This document shows, piece by piece, positions 1 through 11,651 of a stretch of 64,000 bases of DNA. The position numbers were made by a program, and so were the translations under genes. How positions within the stretch are numbered: the stretch's first letter is position 1; each line of letters begins with the position of its first letter. The notes beneath the pieces were generated by a model. That model did not search any database and was not told the origin of the DNA. It saw nothing but the letters and a program-made list of their open reading frames with translations. The stretch comes from Cyrtodaria siliqua (taxonomy: Eukaryota > Mollusca > Bivalvia > Adapedonta > Hiatellidae): assembly GCA_037043455.1 (NCBI GenBank), contig JAWPHD010005085.1:62001-126000 (forward strand), given 5' to 3'.

Positions 1-245
1 AAACAACTCATTCTTGCGACTTTTTCAGAAATAATGAACATGGTTAGACAGAATCATGTACGAACGAACAAACGAAGTGACGGACGGACGGACGGACAGA
101 CAAGTAAACTTATGAATAAACTAACCTGCCAGAAGGATGAGGAATATTATAATACACAATACTGGACTTGAAATAGAGAAAATAAAACGTTGAAAATCGA
201 TTAAATAAATTAATAAAAATGAACAAATTACGCAATGTCCTTTAC
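1..245 (-). other. Putative intron of the HTH gene; GGAC microsatellite
   Basis: Downstream of the candidate donor on the minus strand. Contains a short (GGAC)n run at about 81-101 and no convincing open frame. Confidence 0.3.
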
Positions 246-317
246 CTGCCGAATCGAAGTACCAGCAATAATCATACCGACGGCCCGTCCACGCTCTTCC
301 GTTGTCATCCGACGCAT
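246..317 (-). CDS. Possible first exon of a helix-turn-helix (transposase-type) gene
   Basis: On the minus strand an ATG at 315-317 opens 24 codons that run to CAG at 246-248 followed by GTAAAG, a usable 5' splice site. The peptide has the pattern R-R-M-T-T-E-E-R-G-R-A-V-G-M-I-I-A-G-T-S-I-R-Q. That is helix 1 and the start of helix 2 of the N-terminal HTH found in Tc1/mariner and related transposases, where 'G-x-S-x-R-Q-V-A' is the usual continuation. The next exon would lie left of base 244 and probably outside the window; a weak acceptor-like CAG sits near 135. A second donor-like site (GAGGTAAG, about 402) upstream would fit a 5' untranslated exon. Too short to name the family; a chance match is possible. 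Confidence 0.4.
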
Positions 318-689
318 TTTTTATTTAATTTTTAGTAAGTTTTTGTTTGGGATTGAAACGATAAACAATTCCGAGAACACAAACACACGTTCAAATCTTA
401 CCTCGTGCAGCACGGGATAATAATGCGATTTCGCGCCAAAATAAGCCACGAGACCGGAAGTGCGGATTTTGAAGTTACAAAATGTATTGATCGTTTTGTT
501 TGCTGCTCATATTTATTTGTATGAAATATCAACTCAAAATATACAATATTTGATATAATATTCCAAATAATAAAATGACCGGTTAGCAATTTTGACCAGT
601 GTACACAGATGATCAGAACATAGAACATATCACACATGCATTCACTAACATCCTTTAATAGCTTTTCCAAATAAACTATATACAATCGA
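318..689. other. Non-coding flank
   Basis: AT-rich sequence upstream of the HTH exon (minus strand). Nothing recognisable apart from the possible donor near 402. Confidence 0.4.
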
Positions 690-2105
690 CCGTTATGTAC
701 CTATACCAGGAACAAACATCACATATGATACATATACTCAGTTGCAAAAGAAAGTGTACACTTTGAAAATTTTACTTAACACCCTATCCTCTTTATCAAG
801 CGACAATCCCTTAAAAATTCAACCTATTGAAATACAAATGACAATATGATAGTGATTGGCAATGGAATGATAAGAACGTTGGTACCAAACATGGAATATT
901 CATTTTTGAATTTGTCAATTTAATTCTAAAAAATCTTTCAAGACTGTTTGATACCTATATCAAGGAACAAACTACATCACATATGATCAATATGCCGTAA
1001 TGTGATATAGTTTGCTCCTTGGTATAGCTATATCCAGGTACAACAACATGAAATATGGTGTAGCGACTGTTATGTACCTACACCAAGGTACAACACCTCA
1101 AATATGGTATAAAGACTATTTGCTACCTATACCAAGGAACAAACTATATATGACAAATATGCCGTTCAATACCTATACCAAGGTACAACAAATCAAATAT
1201 GATATATAGCCTGTTTGATACTTATACCAAGGAACAACTTACATCACATATGATACAAACACAGAACAATACCTACACCAAGGTACGACACATCAAGTAT
1301 GATAAAAATACTTTTGATACCTATACCAAGGAACAAACTACATCCCATATGATAAATATGCCGTCCAATACCTATACGAAGGTACAACAAGTGTAGCGAC
1401 TGTTATGTACCTATACGAAGGTACACATATCACATATGGTATACCGACTGCTATGTACCTATACGAAGGTACACATATCACATATGGTATAACGACTGAT
1501 TGATACCTATACCAAGGAGCAAACTACATCACATATGATAAATATGCCTTTCAATACCTATACCAAGGTACAACAACCTGAAATATGGTATACCGACTGT
1601 TATGTACCTATACCAAGGAGCAAACATCAGATATGATACATATATAGTTCCATACCTATACGAAGGCGCAACAACATCAAATATGATATACATCACATAC
1701 GATACATATACAGTTCAATACCTATACCAAGATACAACACATCAAATATGATATATATACTGTTTGATACCTATACCAAGGAACAAATTACATGACATAT
1801 GATAGGACATATATAGTTCAATACCTAACCAAAGTACAACAACCTAAAATATGATATACACACGGATATGTATCTATACTAAGGAAAAAACATCACATCT
1901 GATAATACATATATAGTTCAAATACTTTATGAAGGTACAACAACGTGACGTATTGTACAGTACCATATACCAAGGTACAACAGCATCACATCTGCTACAT
2001 AAACTGTTCAGTACTTAAACCAATGAAGGTTCAAAAACGTCACATATACAGTGCATATATCAAGGTACATACAATATTGCCCATTACCTACACCAAGGCA
2101 GTACA
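690..2105. repeat. Degenerate ~49-bp tandem array
   Basis: A unit of the form 'cctataccaaggaacaaac ... catcacatatgata' recurs with starts near 1126, 1172, 1221, 1272, 1320, 1371, 1410 and 1459, so spacing is mostly 46-51 bp. Two subtypes roughly alternate: 'accaaggaacaaactacatc' and 'accaaggtacaacaacatc'. At least one unit (near 1000-1025) is inverted ('tttgctccttggtata'). Small open frames across it are by-products of the repeat. Confidence 0.85.
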
Positions 2106-3729
2106 TTTGGCCACTTTTCCATGTTACTGATAAACTGATAGTTGTTATTCTAAGCCAGCACACTGCCTCTGCAGTAAATAGACAAACATACAGCGGATGT
2201 GTGCACACTCGCTGAGTCATGTTTTACGCAAGCGTAAAATATAGCTGCCGAGAGGAAATAGCATATATCTGGGTAGGGACTGGTAACGAAGTTTAACATA
2301 ATAACATATCAATTCACGGGTGTTAAAACAATATTGAAAAATAATGTTGACGTAAACACGCCACGACCGTTTTTTTTCCTTACCAGACACATTCTTCTCG
2401 AGTTTTACCATCGGTTGTTCCTACCAAACATTTTGAATCAAGGTGGGCGACCTCGCTTCTCTCTGTTCAAATACCTTGATTTGCCTTAAAATACTGATTA
2501 CAATTCAACATTGGAGCACGACGTGCTAGAAGTACACACCAGCACAGAAATACAGGTGTTCACATGTAAGGGATGCGTGTGCGTTAGCGTGTACATTACA
2601 ACAGACGTCTCAATGCTATCATGTGTAATTATAAGATTGCGTTATCAAAGTGAAAAACTCAAAGAAACTGTTCATTGCTACCTTACCATTACATGTGCAA
2701 TTATGAAAACCATATAGGCAGCGAATAAACCCATCGACTAGTGTATAACACTGCGGTATTACGAGAATACCGCATTGTAAATGGGTATTATTCCATAAAA
2801 AGGTATTATTCCATTAAAATACAGATTTGCACTTATTCCATTCCAATACTTGCGTTTCATTCAGTTTCATTATGTTCCGTAAAAAATTCCGGACGTGAAG
2901 ATCCCGGAAATATTGCCGCATTCTACACTTTAGTAGACTGCTCTACGAAAACGTCATTTGAGGCAATAAAACGGCAATGTTTGAACATTGAAAAATATGT
3001 GTTTATACCATTCAAGTTTTTTTAGACGTGTTCCCTAGGAATTGAAGTTGTAATGCCTGCGCTTATTGTCGTCTACATGATTCACAGTCTGTTAACCATA
3101 GACATATTCTAAAGCCATATAAGAATAACACTGGCTGTATGCGGTACATTGTAACTATGAATCAGTAAATTTAAAAAACACCAAACACAGTTAACAGTAC
3201 ATCGAATAAGAGATAACAGTTAATAAATGTACATCCACATATCAGTATACTGGGCCCTGATAACAGTACTAGCCCAATCATTATGATTCATGTTCCGCAA
3301 GACACACGACAAATATAACTTTTCCTTACCATTTTAATTGACGCAGCATGCAATCACGGATGCTCCTATAATATGGTGGATACCCTACCTCTGTATACAA
3401 ATATATGCCGTCAGATGCATAAATAACGGCACTAGGATGCCACAATCCCGACTTATGTTTTAAAAAAAATAAATCTGTCTGTGTTCATCAAATGCACTTG
3501 CAGAGAAATATTAGCTTGAGCTACATGTAAATTACAATCGTTATATGGAATCACTTGTCTAGGCAGTATCTAACAACGATATATTCCTTTCGTTGTTTTC
3601 TTCCGACGCCGCCATATTTGTCGTGTATCACTGAAACGAAGAAAAAAGCATTGAAAGTTCACACCAAAAACACATGCAGAAGACATTCATATATAAATAA
3701 ATACTTCCTGTGTATACGTTATGTTGTCA
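2106..3729. other. Unassigned non-coding stretch
   Basis: No frame longer than about 94 codons, no splice-bounded exon and no strong repeat. A near-duplicated 'gggtattattccataaaa / ggtattattccattaaaa' occurs near 2780-2820. Confidence 0.4.
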
Positions 3730-3897
3730 TCTCATAGAATATATACCAATATACACATCTCATAGAATATATACCAATATACACATCTCATAGAATATAT
3801 ACCAATATACACATCTCATAGAATATATACCAATATACACATCTCATAGAATATATACCAATATACACATCTCATAGAATATATACCAATATACACA
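3730..3897. repeat. Perfect 28-bp minisatellite, six copies
   Basis: Six head-to-tail copies of a 28-bp unit beginning 'tctcatagaatatatacc' with almost no divergence, implying recent expansion. It ends about 10 bp before a GC-rich hairpin. Confidence 0.93.
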
Positions 3898-3907
3898 TCT
3901 TATTGTT

Positions 3908-3930
3908 CGGCGCCCCTTGAGGGCGCCGGA
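3908..3930. repeat. GC-rich hairpin next to the minisatellite
   Basis: CGGCGCCC, loop CTTGA, GGGCGCCG: an 8-bp perfect stem in AT-rich surroundings, just 3' of the 28-bp array. Confidence 0.75.
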
Positions 3931-4660
3931 CATACTGTGGTAGTACTTTGACCTTAGGCATGGGGAATCAAAAGGACTGATAGTTGAGTATGTTTGGATT
4001 GTAATTAAACATGTTTAAATGGCATTTAAAGCATGCTATAAAACGCACCAGAATAAGATATAAAACACAAGAGATAAAACTGCTTAGCGATTTCTTGAAT
4101 TTCTGTAAGAAATGATGCACCAATAATTCAAAAATTATACAAAATCATTTCATTAAAACGATGTCTCCCGCGTGCTTATCTCCCTTATAAAATCAAATGG
4201 TTAAATGCGTAATACGAATTTTAGAAAAATTTAACGAAATTTATCGATCGTAATATCTGCGTTTCAAATGTTTTCACATTGTTCTCGTTTTTAAATCGTT
4301 TTGATTAATTATTATTGGCAAATTACATTAAATGTTGCTAAGAAATGAGAAAATACGATGATATATCGGAAAGTTTTGGCATTTAAATTTCGTTTACGGG
4401 AAATCGCTAATTTTGTAATGCTTCATTTTGACTGTCAAATGCAGACAAATGTATTGAAAACGAAAGTAGATTTATGAGCGCAGACTCGGAATCAAAAATA
4501 TTCAAAATTATGCGACTTCCAGTCGAAATGGTGTTATGAAAAGGGTGTAATAGATTTGTTTGAACCCATCCCCCTTTACTTTTGAAAATCCCCCCACATT
4601 TTTAGAGGAAGGGGGGAAAATCCCCCCTGCTTTTTAGATCCTAGATTGGACACTGCATTT
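3931..4660. other. Unassigned stretch with C-run/G-run block
   Basis: AT-rich; at 4567-4630 C-runs and G-runs ('cccccctttactttt', 'ggaagggggg', 'tcccccctgc') look like a diverged interspersed repeat. No coding signal. Confidence 0.35.
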
Positions 4661-4739
4661 TATATTGTTTTCCAAGCTGAACTGGCTTGTGCAAGATCAG
4701 CTTTACCATAGGCTGTCATCCATCTGTCTTCTTCTTCCA

Positions 4740-4850
4740 TATTTTATCTCGATGTACATGGAAGATGAGCCTGGCATGTTCATGCCTTTTAGGCGCCATA
4801 TAACCTTTTCATGTGTTGGTGCGCCTTAAAACCCCAATTCAATTCAATTC
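4740..4850 (+). mobile_element. 3' end of a retroposon (SINE or LINE), copy 1
   Basis: The block 'ggcgccatataaccttttc ... ccttaaaaccccaattcaattcaattc' matches 37556-37660 over its whole length, and both copies stop after an (AATTC)n tail. Short simple-sequence tails are typical of non-LTR-mobilised ends. No tRNA-like head is visible nearby. Confidence 0.65.
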
Positions 4851-5171
4851 AGTTATACTGTTGCACATGCTATTGTTTGTCGGAGGTATAGTATTGGTTT
4901 GATTGGTTAAAATGGATAAATGATTGACAACTGGTGACATGTTAATTGCTACTGTCTGTATGTTAACGTAATGGTAATCACTGTTATCTCTCCACTCTGT
5001 TTTTTGTATAAAGACATAAACATGCTATACAATTATCTGAAACAATGTTTACAAAACAATTATTATTGTTATTATTATATTATTGACTCTTAGGAATCGT
5101 GTATGTATATACTGCAATTTCTGAATATGGAGTTTTTAAAATGGGTGAGGAGTTTTACCGTTTCGGGCAAT

Positions 5172-5550
5172 GTAGTCCCCTTTAACTGCCTCAAATACAA
5201 CTTAATTTGATAAGATGACTGACATGAACGTTATGTATACCGAGTAATATAACTTCTGATTGTGAAATAATGAAATAATTGTAATTGTATACAGTATAAA
5301 CGTGTCTTTTTTGTAGGTTAACCGAAATATTATGCGCATTAATACACCAAAAATCAGACGGGGAGCTTTACGCACTTCGAGAATGCACTTCGAGAATGTA
5401 GTTCCTTTAACTGCCTCAAGTATAACTTAATTTCATAAGGTGACTGACATGAACGTTATATATACCGAATAATATAACTACTGATTGTGAATAATTGTCA
5501 TTGTATAGAGTATGTACGTGTCTTTTTTTGAAAAAGGAACTGAAATACTA
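5172..5550. repeat. Two-copy direct duplication (~225-bp spacing)
   Basis: 'cctttaactgcctcaaat' to 'aacgtgtctttttt' at about 5177-5315 is repeated with modest divergence at about 5403-5530, including the shared core 'gactgacatgaacgttat'. The LINE below ends within or right beside the second copy. Confidence 0.7.
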
Positions 5551-8156
5551 TGTAAGTAAGTAAATATTTTATTATAGTGACATGTGTATACGCAAATAAC
5601 AAACATTTAATACAAATGCATAGAGAAACACCCGGCCCAACGGACCTATAAGTCACCTTATAATTATAGTTTACAAGTAGTCAACATGGTTAAACATAAT
5701 AGAAAATACTGTTATGAGCTCACAATGTACAATTTACAATACAATTAAAGTTACAAAGGGTTCATTCATAAATATTATATATATTGCGATAAATAGTGTC
5801 AGTTTAGTTCAATAATTGCACCACATGTTTACAGTTACGAGTTATATAACACACTTCTTCTAAAAAGATAAGCTTTAACAAGAAATTTTACAACTTTTCT
5901 TGTGTGGTTATGAATCAGGAAAATCAGTCTATTAGAGTCTGTCATGTTTTCATATATTCCATTTGAAATAATTTCACCGAATATCACAGTTCGTATGTTG
6001 TTGTATAAAGGACACTTCACTAGAAAATGAGTCTCGTCTTCAATTAATCCGGACTGACATAAAGTACACAGTCTTTGATTTGGTGCTTTACCAACATAGC
6101 GTCCAGTTTCAATTCTTAAAGGTAAGATACCGCATCTGAATTGAGCATATATAGCGCGTTCATTTCTTTTTAAATCCATGGCAAGATAATCTTCACATGA
6201 AAAATGGCCCTTGAATGATTTGTAAGTCCTCAACTTTGGCACCTTTTCGTAATCATTAGCCCATACGTTTGCATAATAATCCGTCAGTTTTGATTTTACA
6301 CATTCCATATTAACTGTAATTTTATTGGTAAAATGAACAGTTAAGTCTAGTCTGGACATAATGATTTTCACTTCACTACACCAGTTATTAATCCTATTTG
6401 ATCGTTGATGGTCAGAGTTAAATATCCGTTTTGTCAGTCTATTGTCATCGAGTTTCACGAGTCTGTTCCAATATCGAAGCATCGTAATCCATCGTCTGTA
6501 GTTACTAGGTAGCCATCCCGTCTCGCCTCTAAGTGCCAGTTTCGGTGTAAACCTATGTACCCCTAGGAAGTATCGTTTGGCACGGTTCTGGACGTTGTCT
6601 GCTGATTGAAAATGTTTAAATCCCCACACGGAAGCACTATAATCCAAAATTGGTACAATGCACGAGTTGTACAATTTATGAAAGGTATTAAATCCACACT
6701 GTTTTAAATTGTGTATCTTTGAAATAACACTGCCAAGTGCTCGACCGGCACCTTTTGAAAGGGTGTCAAAATTATAGCTGAAGTCGTGTTTTTCATGTAA
6801 TATAATCCCAAGGTATTTGTATGTATCGACTGTCTCCAGGATATTATCTCCAATATGGAATTGGTAATCACTACGTTGCGCGCGGCCCTTCCGGAAGTGG
6901 ACGACTTTAGAATTATCAGTGTTCACTAGAACTCTCCAACGTTTGCACCAGTCATGCATTTTATCAAGCATTATCTGTAGATTTATTTCCGAGTGGGCGA
7001 TGAAAACAATATCGTCAGCGTAGAGCAGCATCGACACCGATGTATCGTCTACCATGACCCCGAGGTCAAGGTCGTTGATTTCCTTTACAAGGTCGTTGAC
7101 GAATATGGCGAAGAGTGTCGGCGATAAATTATCACCCTGTTTCACGCCGGTTGAACAGTTGAACCAGTCCGTGATGTTGTTGTTAATCCGTATGCATGAT
7201 ATTGAACTAGTGTATATGCTCCTTATGGAATTGTATATTTTCCCGTCAATTCTGTTCACTAGCAACTTGTATAACATCATGTCTCTATCGATAAAATCAA
7301 AGCATTTCTTCAAATCTATGAAAGCCGTGACAATAGAATTGTTGTTTCTGGTGATGCTATCCAGTGTGAAAATGTGATCTTCACATGAGCGGTCTGACCT
7401 AAATCCATTCTGCTCGTCTGCTAAAATGTCATTTTCATCTAAGTATGAAGTCAGTCTCTTGTTTATGAATGAGCTATACAGCTTACTGACACAGGAAAGC
7501 AAACTAATACCTCTATAGTTCATGGGTAATCGAGCGTCACTATTTGTGTCTTTCAAAATAGGACAAATGATAGATTTTCTCCAAGGCGTAGGTATGAGAC
7601 CGGTATCCATCACTAATTGAAATAGCTGTTGTAGTACCTCTATGATACCAGGGAATTTAAGTAGAGCATACGGGATCGTATCATATCCACAGGCGGATCT
7701 CGTTTTTGCTTTCATAACAATACTCAATATTTCCCCAATCGTAATATTACTGTTAAGTTGTGTATTAGGAGTGTATAACGGATCCAACATATTTAATTCC
7801 ATAAGTTGTTTGTGTAACTTTTTCTGATTGAAGAATACGTCATCGAAATCGCTGTCACTATCACGGTTATATAAATTTTCAAAGTCAAATTTCCACCGCT
7901 CAAACACCCGGTTTTCGTCCGATGTAACAGTTCCATGATCCACAATCTCCACGGGTATCGATTTATCCTGTCTGGGGCCCAGTCTGCGTATTTTATTCCA
8001 AAAGTCATTCGGGTTGTTTGACGACATGTCTTCAATTTCAAGCGCGACCGATTCACGATATTGACGTTCAGATCTTCTCAGTGTTTTGTTGAATAATACA
8101 TGCAGAAATATTTCATGAATGGAATCAATAGCATAGTTACCCGGATGTGCCGCTCA
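5551..8156 (-). mobile_element. 5'-truncated LINE (non-LTR retrotransposon)
   Basis: Spans the reverse transcriptase frame and a ~280-bp 3' untranslated region that ends, on the minus strand, in 'aataaaatatttacttactt', an A/T-rich end with short (ACTT) repeats as in many LINE tails. Reading upstream of the first ATG, the frame stays open to about 8156 before a stop. The apurinic endonuclease domain expected further upstream is absent, as in most LINE copies. No target duplication could be found. Confidence 0.85.
5835..8153 (-). CDS. LINE ORF2 fragment: reverse transcriptase with C-terminal Cys/His motif
   Basis: The ATG at 8027 begins a 730-codon frame, but the reading continues upstream without a stop to about 8153 (including '...RRSERQYRESVALEIED' before that Met), so the ATG is probably internal and the protein is truncated at its N-terminus. 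Reverse transcriptase blocks are in order: 'FIDLKKCFDF' (block A, about residue 240), 'GVKQGDNLSPTLFAIF' (block B, about 295) and the catalytic 'LLYADDIVF' (block C, about 335). The thumb follows ('YKYLGIIL'). Near the C-terminus 'CTLCQSGLIEDETHFLVKC' is the C-x2-C...H-x4-C motif seen after the reverse transcriptase in many LINEs. No internal stops, so a young insertion. It would prime reverse transcription at a nicked target. Clade not assigned. Confidence 0.9.
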   Translation of the reverse strand, partial: AAHPGNYAIDSIHEIFLHVLFNKTLRRSERQYRESVALEIEDMSSNNPNDFWNKIRRLGPRQDKSIPVEIVDHGTVTSDENRVFERWKFDFENLYNRDSDSDFDDVFFNQKKLHKQLMELNMLDPLYTPNTQLNSNITIGEILSIVMKAKTRSACGYDTIPYALLKFPGIIEVLQQLFQLVMDTGLIPTPWRKSIICPILKDTNSDARLPMNYRGISLLSCVSKLYSSFINKRLTSYLDENDILADEQNGFRSDRSCEDHIFTLDSITRNNNSIVTAFIDLKKCFDFIDRDMMLYKLLVNRIDGKIYNSIRSIYTSSISCIRINNNITDWFNCSTGVKQGDNLSPTLFAIFVNDLVKEINDLDLGVMVDDTSVSMLLYADDIVFIAHSEINLQIMLDKMHDWCKRWRVLVNTDNSKVVHFRKGRAQRSDYQFHIGDNILETVDTYKYLGIILHEKHDFSYNFDTLSKGAGRALGSVISKIHNLKQCGFNTFHKLYNSCIVPILDYSASVWGFKHFQSADNVQNRAKRYFLGVHRFTPKLALRGETGWLPSNYRRWITMLRYWNRLVKLDDNRLTKRIFNSDHQRSNRINNWCSEVKIIMSRLDLTVHFTNKITVNMECVKSKLTDYYANVWANDYEKVPKLRTYKSFKGHFSCEDYLAMDLKRNERAIYAQFRCGILPLRIETGRYVGKAPNQRLCTLCQSGLIEDETHFLVKCPLYNNIRTVIFGEIISNGIYENMTDSNRLIFLIHNHTRKVVKFLVKAYLFRRSVLYNS

Positions 8157-9300
8157 TGACATGCGTGACCTAGATAACAAATTGGGAACTAAATGTCCGT
8201 AAATAGTGTAGTTATTGTGCCTAGTACTTTGAGAAATAGTATGGCATCTGCTACAAATAAATACACAAGTTGATGAAAGGAATTTATCAAGAAGTGCTCA
8301 GTTCTACTACCAAGGTAAACAAATCAAATAGTTTAAAGAGACACCGGCAATCTTTGCAGACATTTAGACACTTTTGAGATCGACAATTATTGACATAAAA
8401 ATATCCTGCTATTAGGGTTGTGTTTTCTTTCCTCTTTGATAAAAAATACCATTTTTGGCATTCAAAACACATTAATGCATGAAAAAACTTCGTAATTGAT
8501 GGTATTTCGATTGAATGTTTGTGAAATTTCCCGGCCGTAAAACAGCGGTGTCATAGTAGTTTACAAATACATGTTGGTGGAAAAAAAGAATATATGTATA
8601 GATACAGATATAAAGTATATTTCTATTCATTATTTAAGGTGTAAGGAGTTTCTGGAATCCTACTTTTAAATGCTTTCTAGTCTAGGCTCCTAATTTTTTA
8701 ACTTGTAGAAAGTGGTGACAAAAAGGAAAATATAGCCACAGGAGGCCTTGATAGTCTAATAAAACCTGATTAAAAACTTGGCTCCAGTTTCACCAAGTCG
8801 GCTCTGATTATTAGCGTTTGGCAAAAAGTGCTAGTACTCTCCTTTGCATCGGTTATAAATTACTATGTAATATTCTATTCTAACTTATTTGAAACAAAGT
8901 AGTAAATACGTCCACTGACTAGGAGCATAAAGTGGTAGCAAAAAGAAAAATATAGTCAGGAGGTTCTGATATGTAACAAATGTGTGGTATAAAAGCAAAT
9001 AATGACTAATTTCCAATAAAAGAAAAAAGTATTGGACCTTTCCATTTTAAATCAGGGCCTGTCTCTTAAAATAATTGCCTGTGAGCACTGACATACACTC
9101 GAAAACCAAAACCGACGCGGTTGCAAAAAATAATTCCTTCCCAAGCATTTTTCAGTACAAAAAAATCTCATGTTCTAAGCATCAACATTTCATTCTTGTA
9201 AAATTTAACATAACCTTTAACCTCACCAAGAAGACGGACACTGTTCAATCTTGGCGACTCTCAGACCTTCAGTCCTTTGATATTATTATTGTTATTATTA
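8157..9300. other. Unassigned non-coding stretch
   Basis: AT-rich. Two related phrases, 'agtggtgacaaaaaggaaaatatagccacagg' near 8710 and 'agtggtagcaaaaagaaaaatatagtcagg' near 8932, indicate an old ~220-bp duplication. No coding frame supported. Confidence 0.4.
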
Positions 9301-9302
9301 TT

Positions 9303-9410
9303 AGCTCTACTGGCCAAGGGCCAGCAGAGCTTATGGGATGGTGTGTTGTCCGTCTTCCGTCGTCCGTCCGTCGTCCGTCCGTTAACTTTTGCTTGTGTTC
9401 AGCCAGATCA
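9303..9410. repeat. Interspersed repeat with terminal hairpin and GTCC run
   Basis: 'agctctactggcc-aag-ggccagcagagct' is a 13-bp hairpin with one mismatch, followed by a (GTCC)n-rich stretch 'ccgtcgtccgtccg'. The same layout ('tagctctgttggtcaaagg' then 'gtccgtccgtcc') starts at 30591 and recurs in reverse at 35311-35360 and, degenerate, at 44990-45060. Confidence 0.55.
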
Positions 9411-9805
9411 GCGAAATCATACTCTCTATGGACTCTCGTCTTAACTTAAATGCATAAATGTACACACTCCTTCCAAATTATTCTATAATACATCATAGAC
9501 TTTCACTTTGTTTATTTTATGTTAATTTCATTTTCATTAAAATGTCATTAACACCAACAACATATGCTTACATGCCTTAAAAGATCTCTGCTTCAATTCC
9601 ATTTTATCTGATTAATTATTTTGTTGGACATGTTATGTAAATATTTAGTTTCATTTTATTACAACTTTAGTCTTGCGTTATTAAAATGTTGTGCTTTAAT
9701 TCATGAATGTTGTATTTTCTTTTTAAAATTTCAATAATCTCAGTTAAATTTTTACCTGTCCATGTGCTTGAATACCCATTTTATTAAATTGTTTTCTTCC
9801 AACTG
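9411..9805. other. Unassigned non-coding stretch
   Basis: T-rich sequence; nothing recognised. Confidence 0.35.
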
Positions 9806-9814
9806 AAAAAGTCG

Positions 9815-9890
9815 GCATTACCACTGTTAGTAGCGCACTGGGCTTTGAATCCAGAGGTCAGTTGGATCCTCAGACAGTACCATGTTGTCT
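9815..9890 (+). mobile_element. tRNA-like SINE head, degenerate
   Basis: 'gttagtagcgcactgggctttgaatccagaggtcagttggatcctcag' has a tRNA-like order: an A-box-like start, an anticodon-stem-like 'tttgaatccagag' and a weak B-box 'agttggatcc'. It resembles the head at 36795-36850. Confidence 0.35.
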
Positions 9891-10780
9891 TTAAACATGA
9901 CACTATTTCTATAGCGTACACCCTTTATAATGATTGACATGCAACATTGTGTCTTATTGTCCCTCGTCTCCAGCCACTAATTCAAATGAGTAGATTATCA
10001 GTTACCTGTATAGATGGTTCATGTGATACAGTACTAGGTTTAATAACAAAACAAAAACAATTAGTCTAAAACTGATCGTCTGTTGGCCCTTCATGGCATA
10101 AAAACGACGTTAAAAATTCAAACAGATATGTGAAGTGCATTGTCCATTAATTCTTGGCTTACTTAGCTTTCTCTCCAAATGTTTCAACAACGACTTTGTA
10201 ATCACTCGGCATTCATCACCTTATCTTTCCATAAACTATTTATTTAAACCTAAAGCAGTCAATTCATTTAACACATTTTAAGGAAAGTCCTGCAACGAAA
10301 CCGTTTGGAAAATTGTCTGAATGACCTAGTTAATTCAAAATACATTTAACCAAGTCAACATAGCAACGTTTGTTAATATTATGTCCATGACCACTAAATA
10401 TACCAAGGTTAAGTACTGAAGATAAGATAAACACGTGTACTGTTATTTAATAACGTATGTTTTAATTCTTCAAAATTTTGGCGCCGAATTGATGCTTTGC
10501 ATCAAGTTTTTCTTGTTCCTTCAATGAAATGGAAATAAACAAATCTGATGAAAATGACAGAGCGTAACTTAATTCGGTGTGTGTGTAAACAAAGGATACT
10601 CTCTAAGTGCAGAGCACTGACCACGTGATGTCTGGCCCAGTCTGATCATATAAGCCAATAACCACAAGGATTGCTGTTTACCCACACAAACACAATTATC
10701 TACAATAATTATCTTTTCCATATTTAAAAATAAATGACTTATCTTGACACATTTTCTTACCGTTTTCTCTATGATTCAAT
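9891..10780. other. Unassigned non-coding stretch
   Basis: No coding signal. Contains a perfect palindrome 'ttgatgctttgcatcaa' at about 10493-10509 that recurs, embedded in similar flanks, at 42851-42867. Confidence 0.4.
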
Positions 10781-10958
10781 ATATAAAACAACTATCTACT
10801 TTTGTTTCTGTCAACGGTTAAAACTATTCATCATCGGGAATGACTATTGACTCTCAGCAGCGTCTCGGTCAATAGTTCACTGCTTCGGGTCAATAGACAT
10901 TCCCTTGGATGAATAGTTTTAACCATTGACCTCAACGGAAGTAGATAGTTGTATAATA
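10781..10958. mobile_element. ~180-bp foldback (MITE-like) element
   Basis: Long imperfect inverted repeat: 'acaactatctactt ... ggttaaaactattcatc ... gggaatgactattga' on the left returns as its reverse complement on the right ('tcaatagacattccc', 'gatgaatagttttaacc', 'aagtagatagttgt'). Arms about 70 bp, spacer about 35 bp. No coding capacity; consistent with a non-autonomous DNA transposon. Confidence 0.75.
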
Positions 10959-11645
10959 TATATCCAATCAAGTACTAGAACGCTATGCGAAGGTACACCC
11001 CGTATACCTGACTGCTTTGGAGGAAACTTGATCGGGTTCTGAAAAAAGGTGCTCAAATGATATGAATAAAAGATAAACGATATATATATGAACTCGTGTG
11101 GATGCTGCATTGAAAGATTGTGTACAACTGAGATATGCAAAATTAGTCTAATATTATTCTAATATTATACACGAATATCTGTCAACATCTGGATGCAATA
11201 AACAACACATGTTAACTTTTTTTATTTTAAGCATCATATACATCATATTACATGCAATGTCATCTTTCGTTTTAATACTTTCGTTGACATAATCTATTTA
11301 ACAAGAGTGTTTATTTCCTACATACATATATAAATGTCGCCATAAAGATCAATCTTAATGACATAAAAGTCTACGAAGAGTTCGCACGTGTTAAAAGTAC
11401 GCGACATCGTGCACAATTTCACTAATGATATAAACAAAAAATACACCGGAGACAATTATAAAATATTACTTGATTTATAAAATGGGCATATCTTCTTTGT
11501 TTAATAATTATTTCACCATTTTCCAAGTTGATCAGATCTCCTAGTAACAATAATTGAATATATGCTTAATTACCTTTTAATAAATTGATTTGTGCTGTTT
11601 TCATTTAGAAAATGTTCAATATCTCCTAAGGTTAGAAAAGTATAT
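10959..11645. other. Unassigned non-coding stretch
   Basis: AT-rich; 'attagtctaatattattctaatatta' near 11141 is a small local repeat. Nothing else recognised. Confidence 0.35.
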
Positions 11646-11651
11646 TATGTA

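Noticed and set aside
3908..3930. Rho-independent terminator
   Set aside because: Hairpin without a T-run and in eukaryotic DNA.
7054..7377. 107-codon plus-strand frame
   Set aside because: Antisense shadow of the LINE reverse transcriptase.
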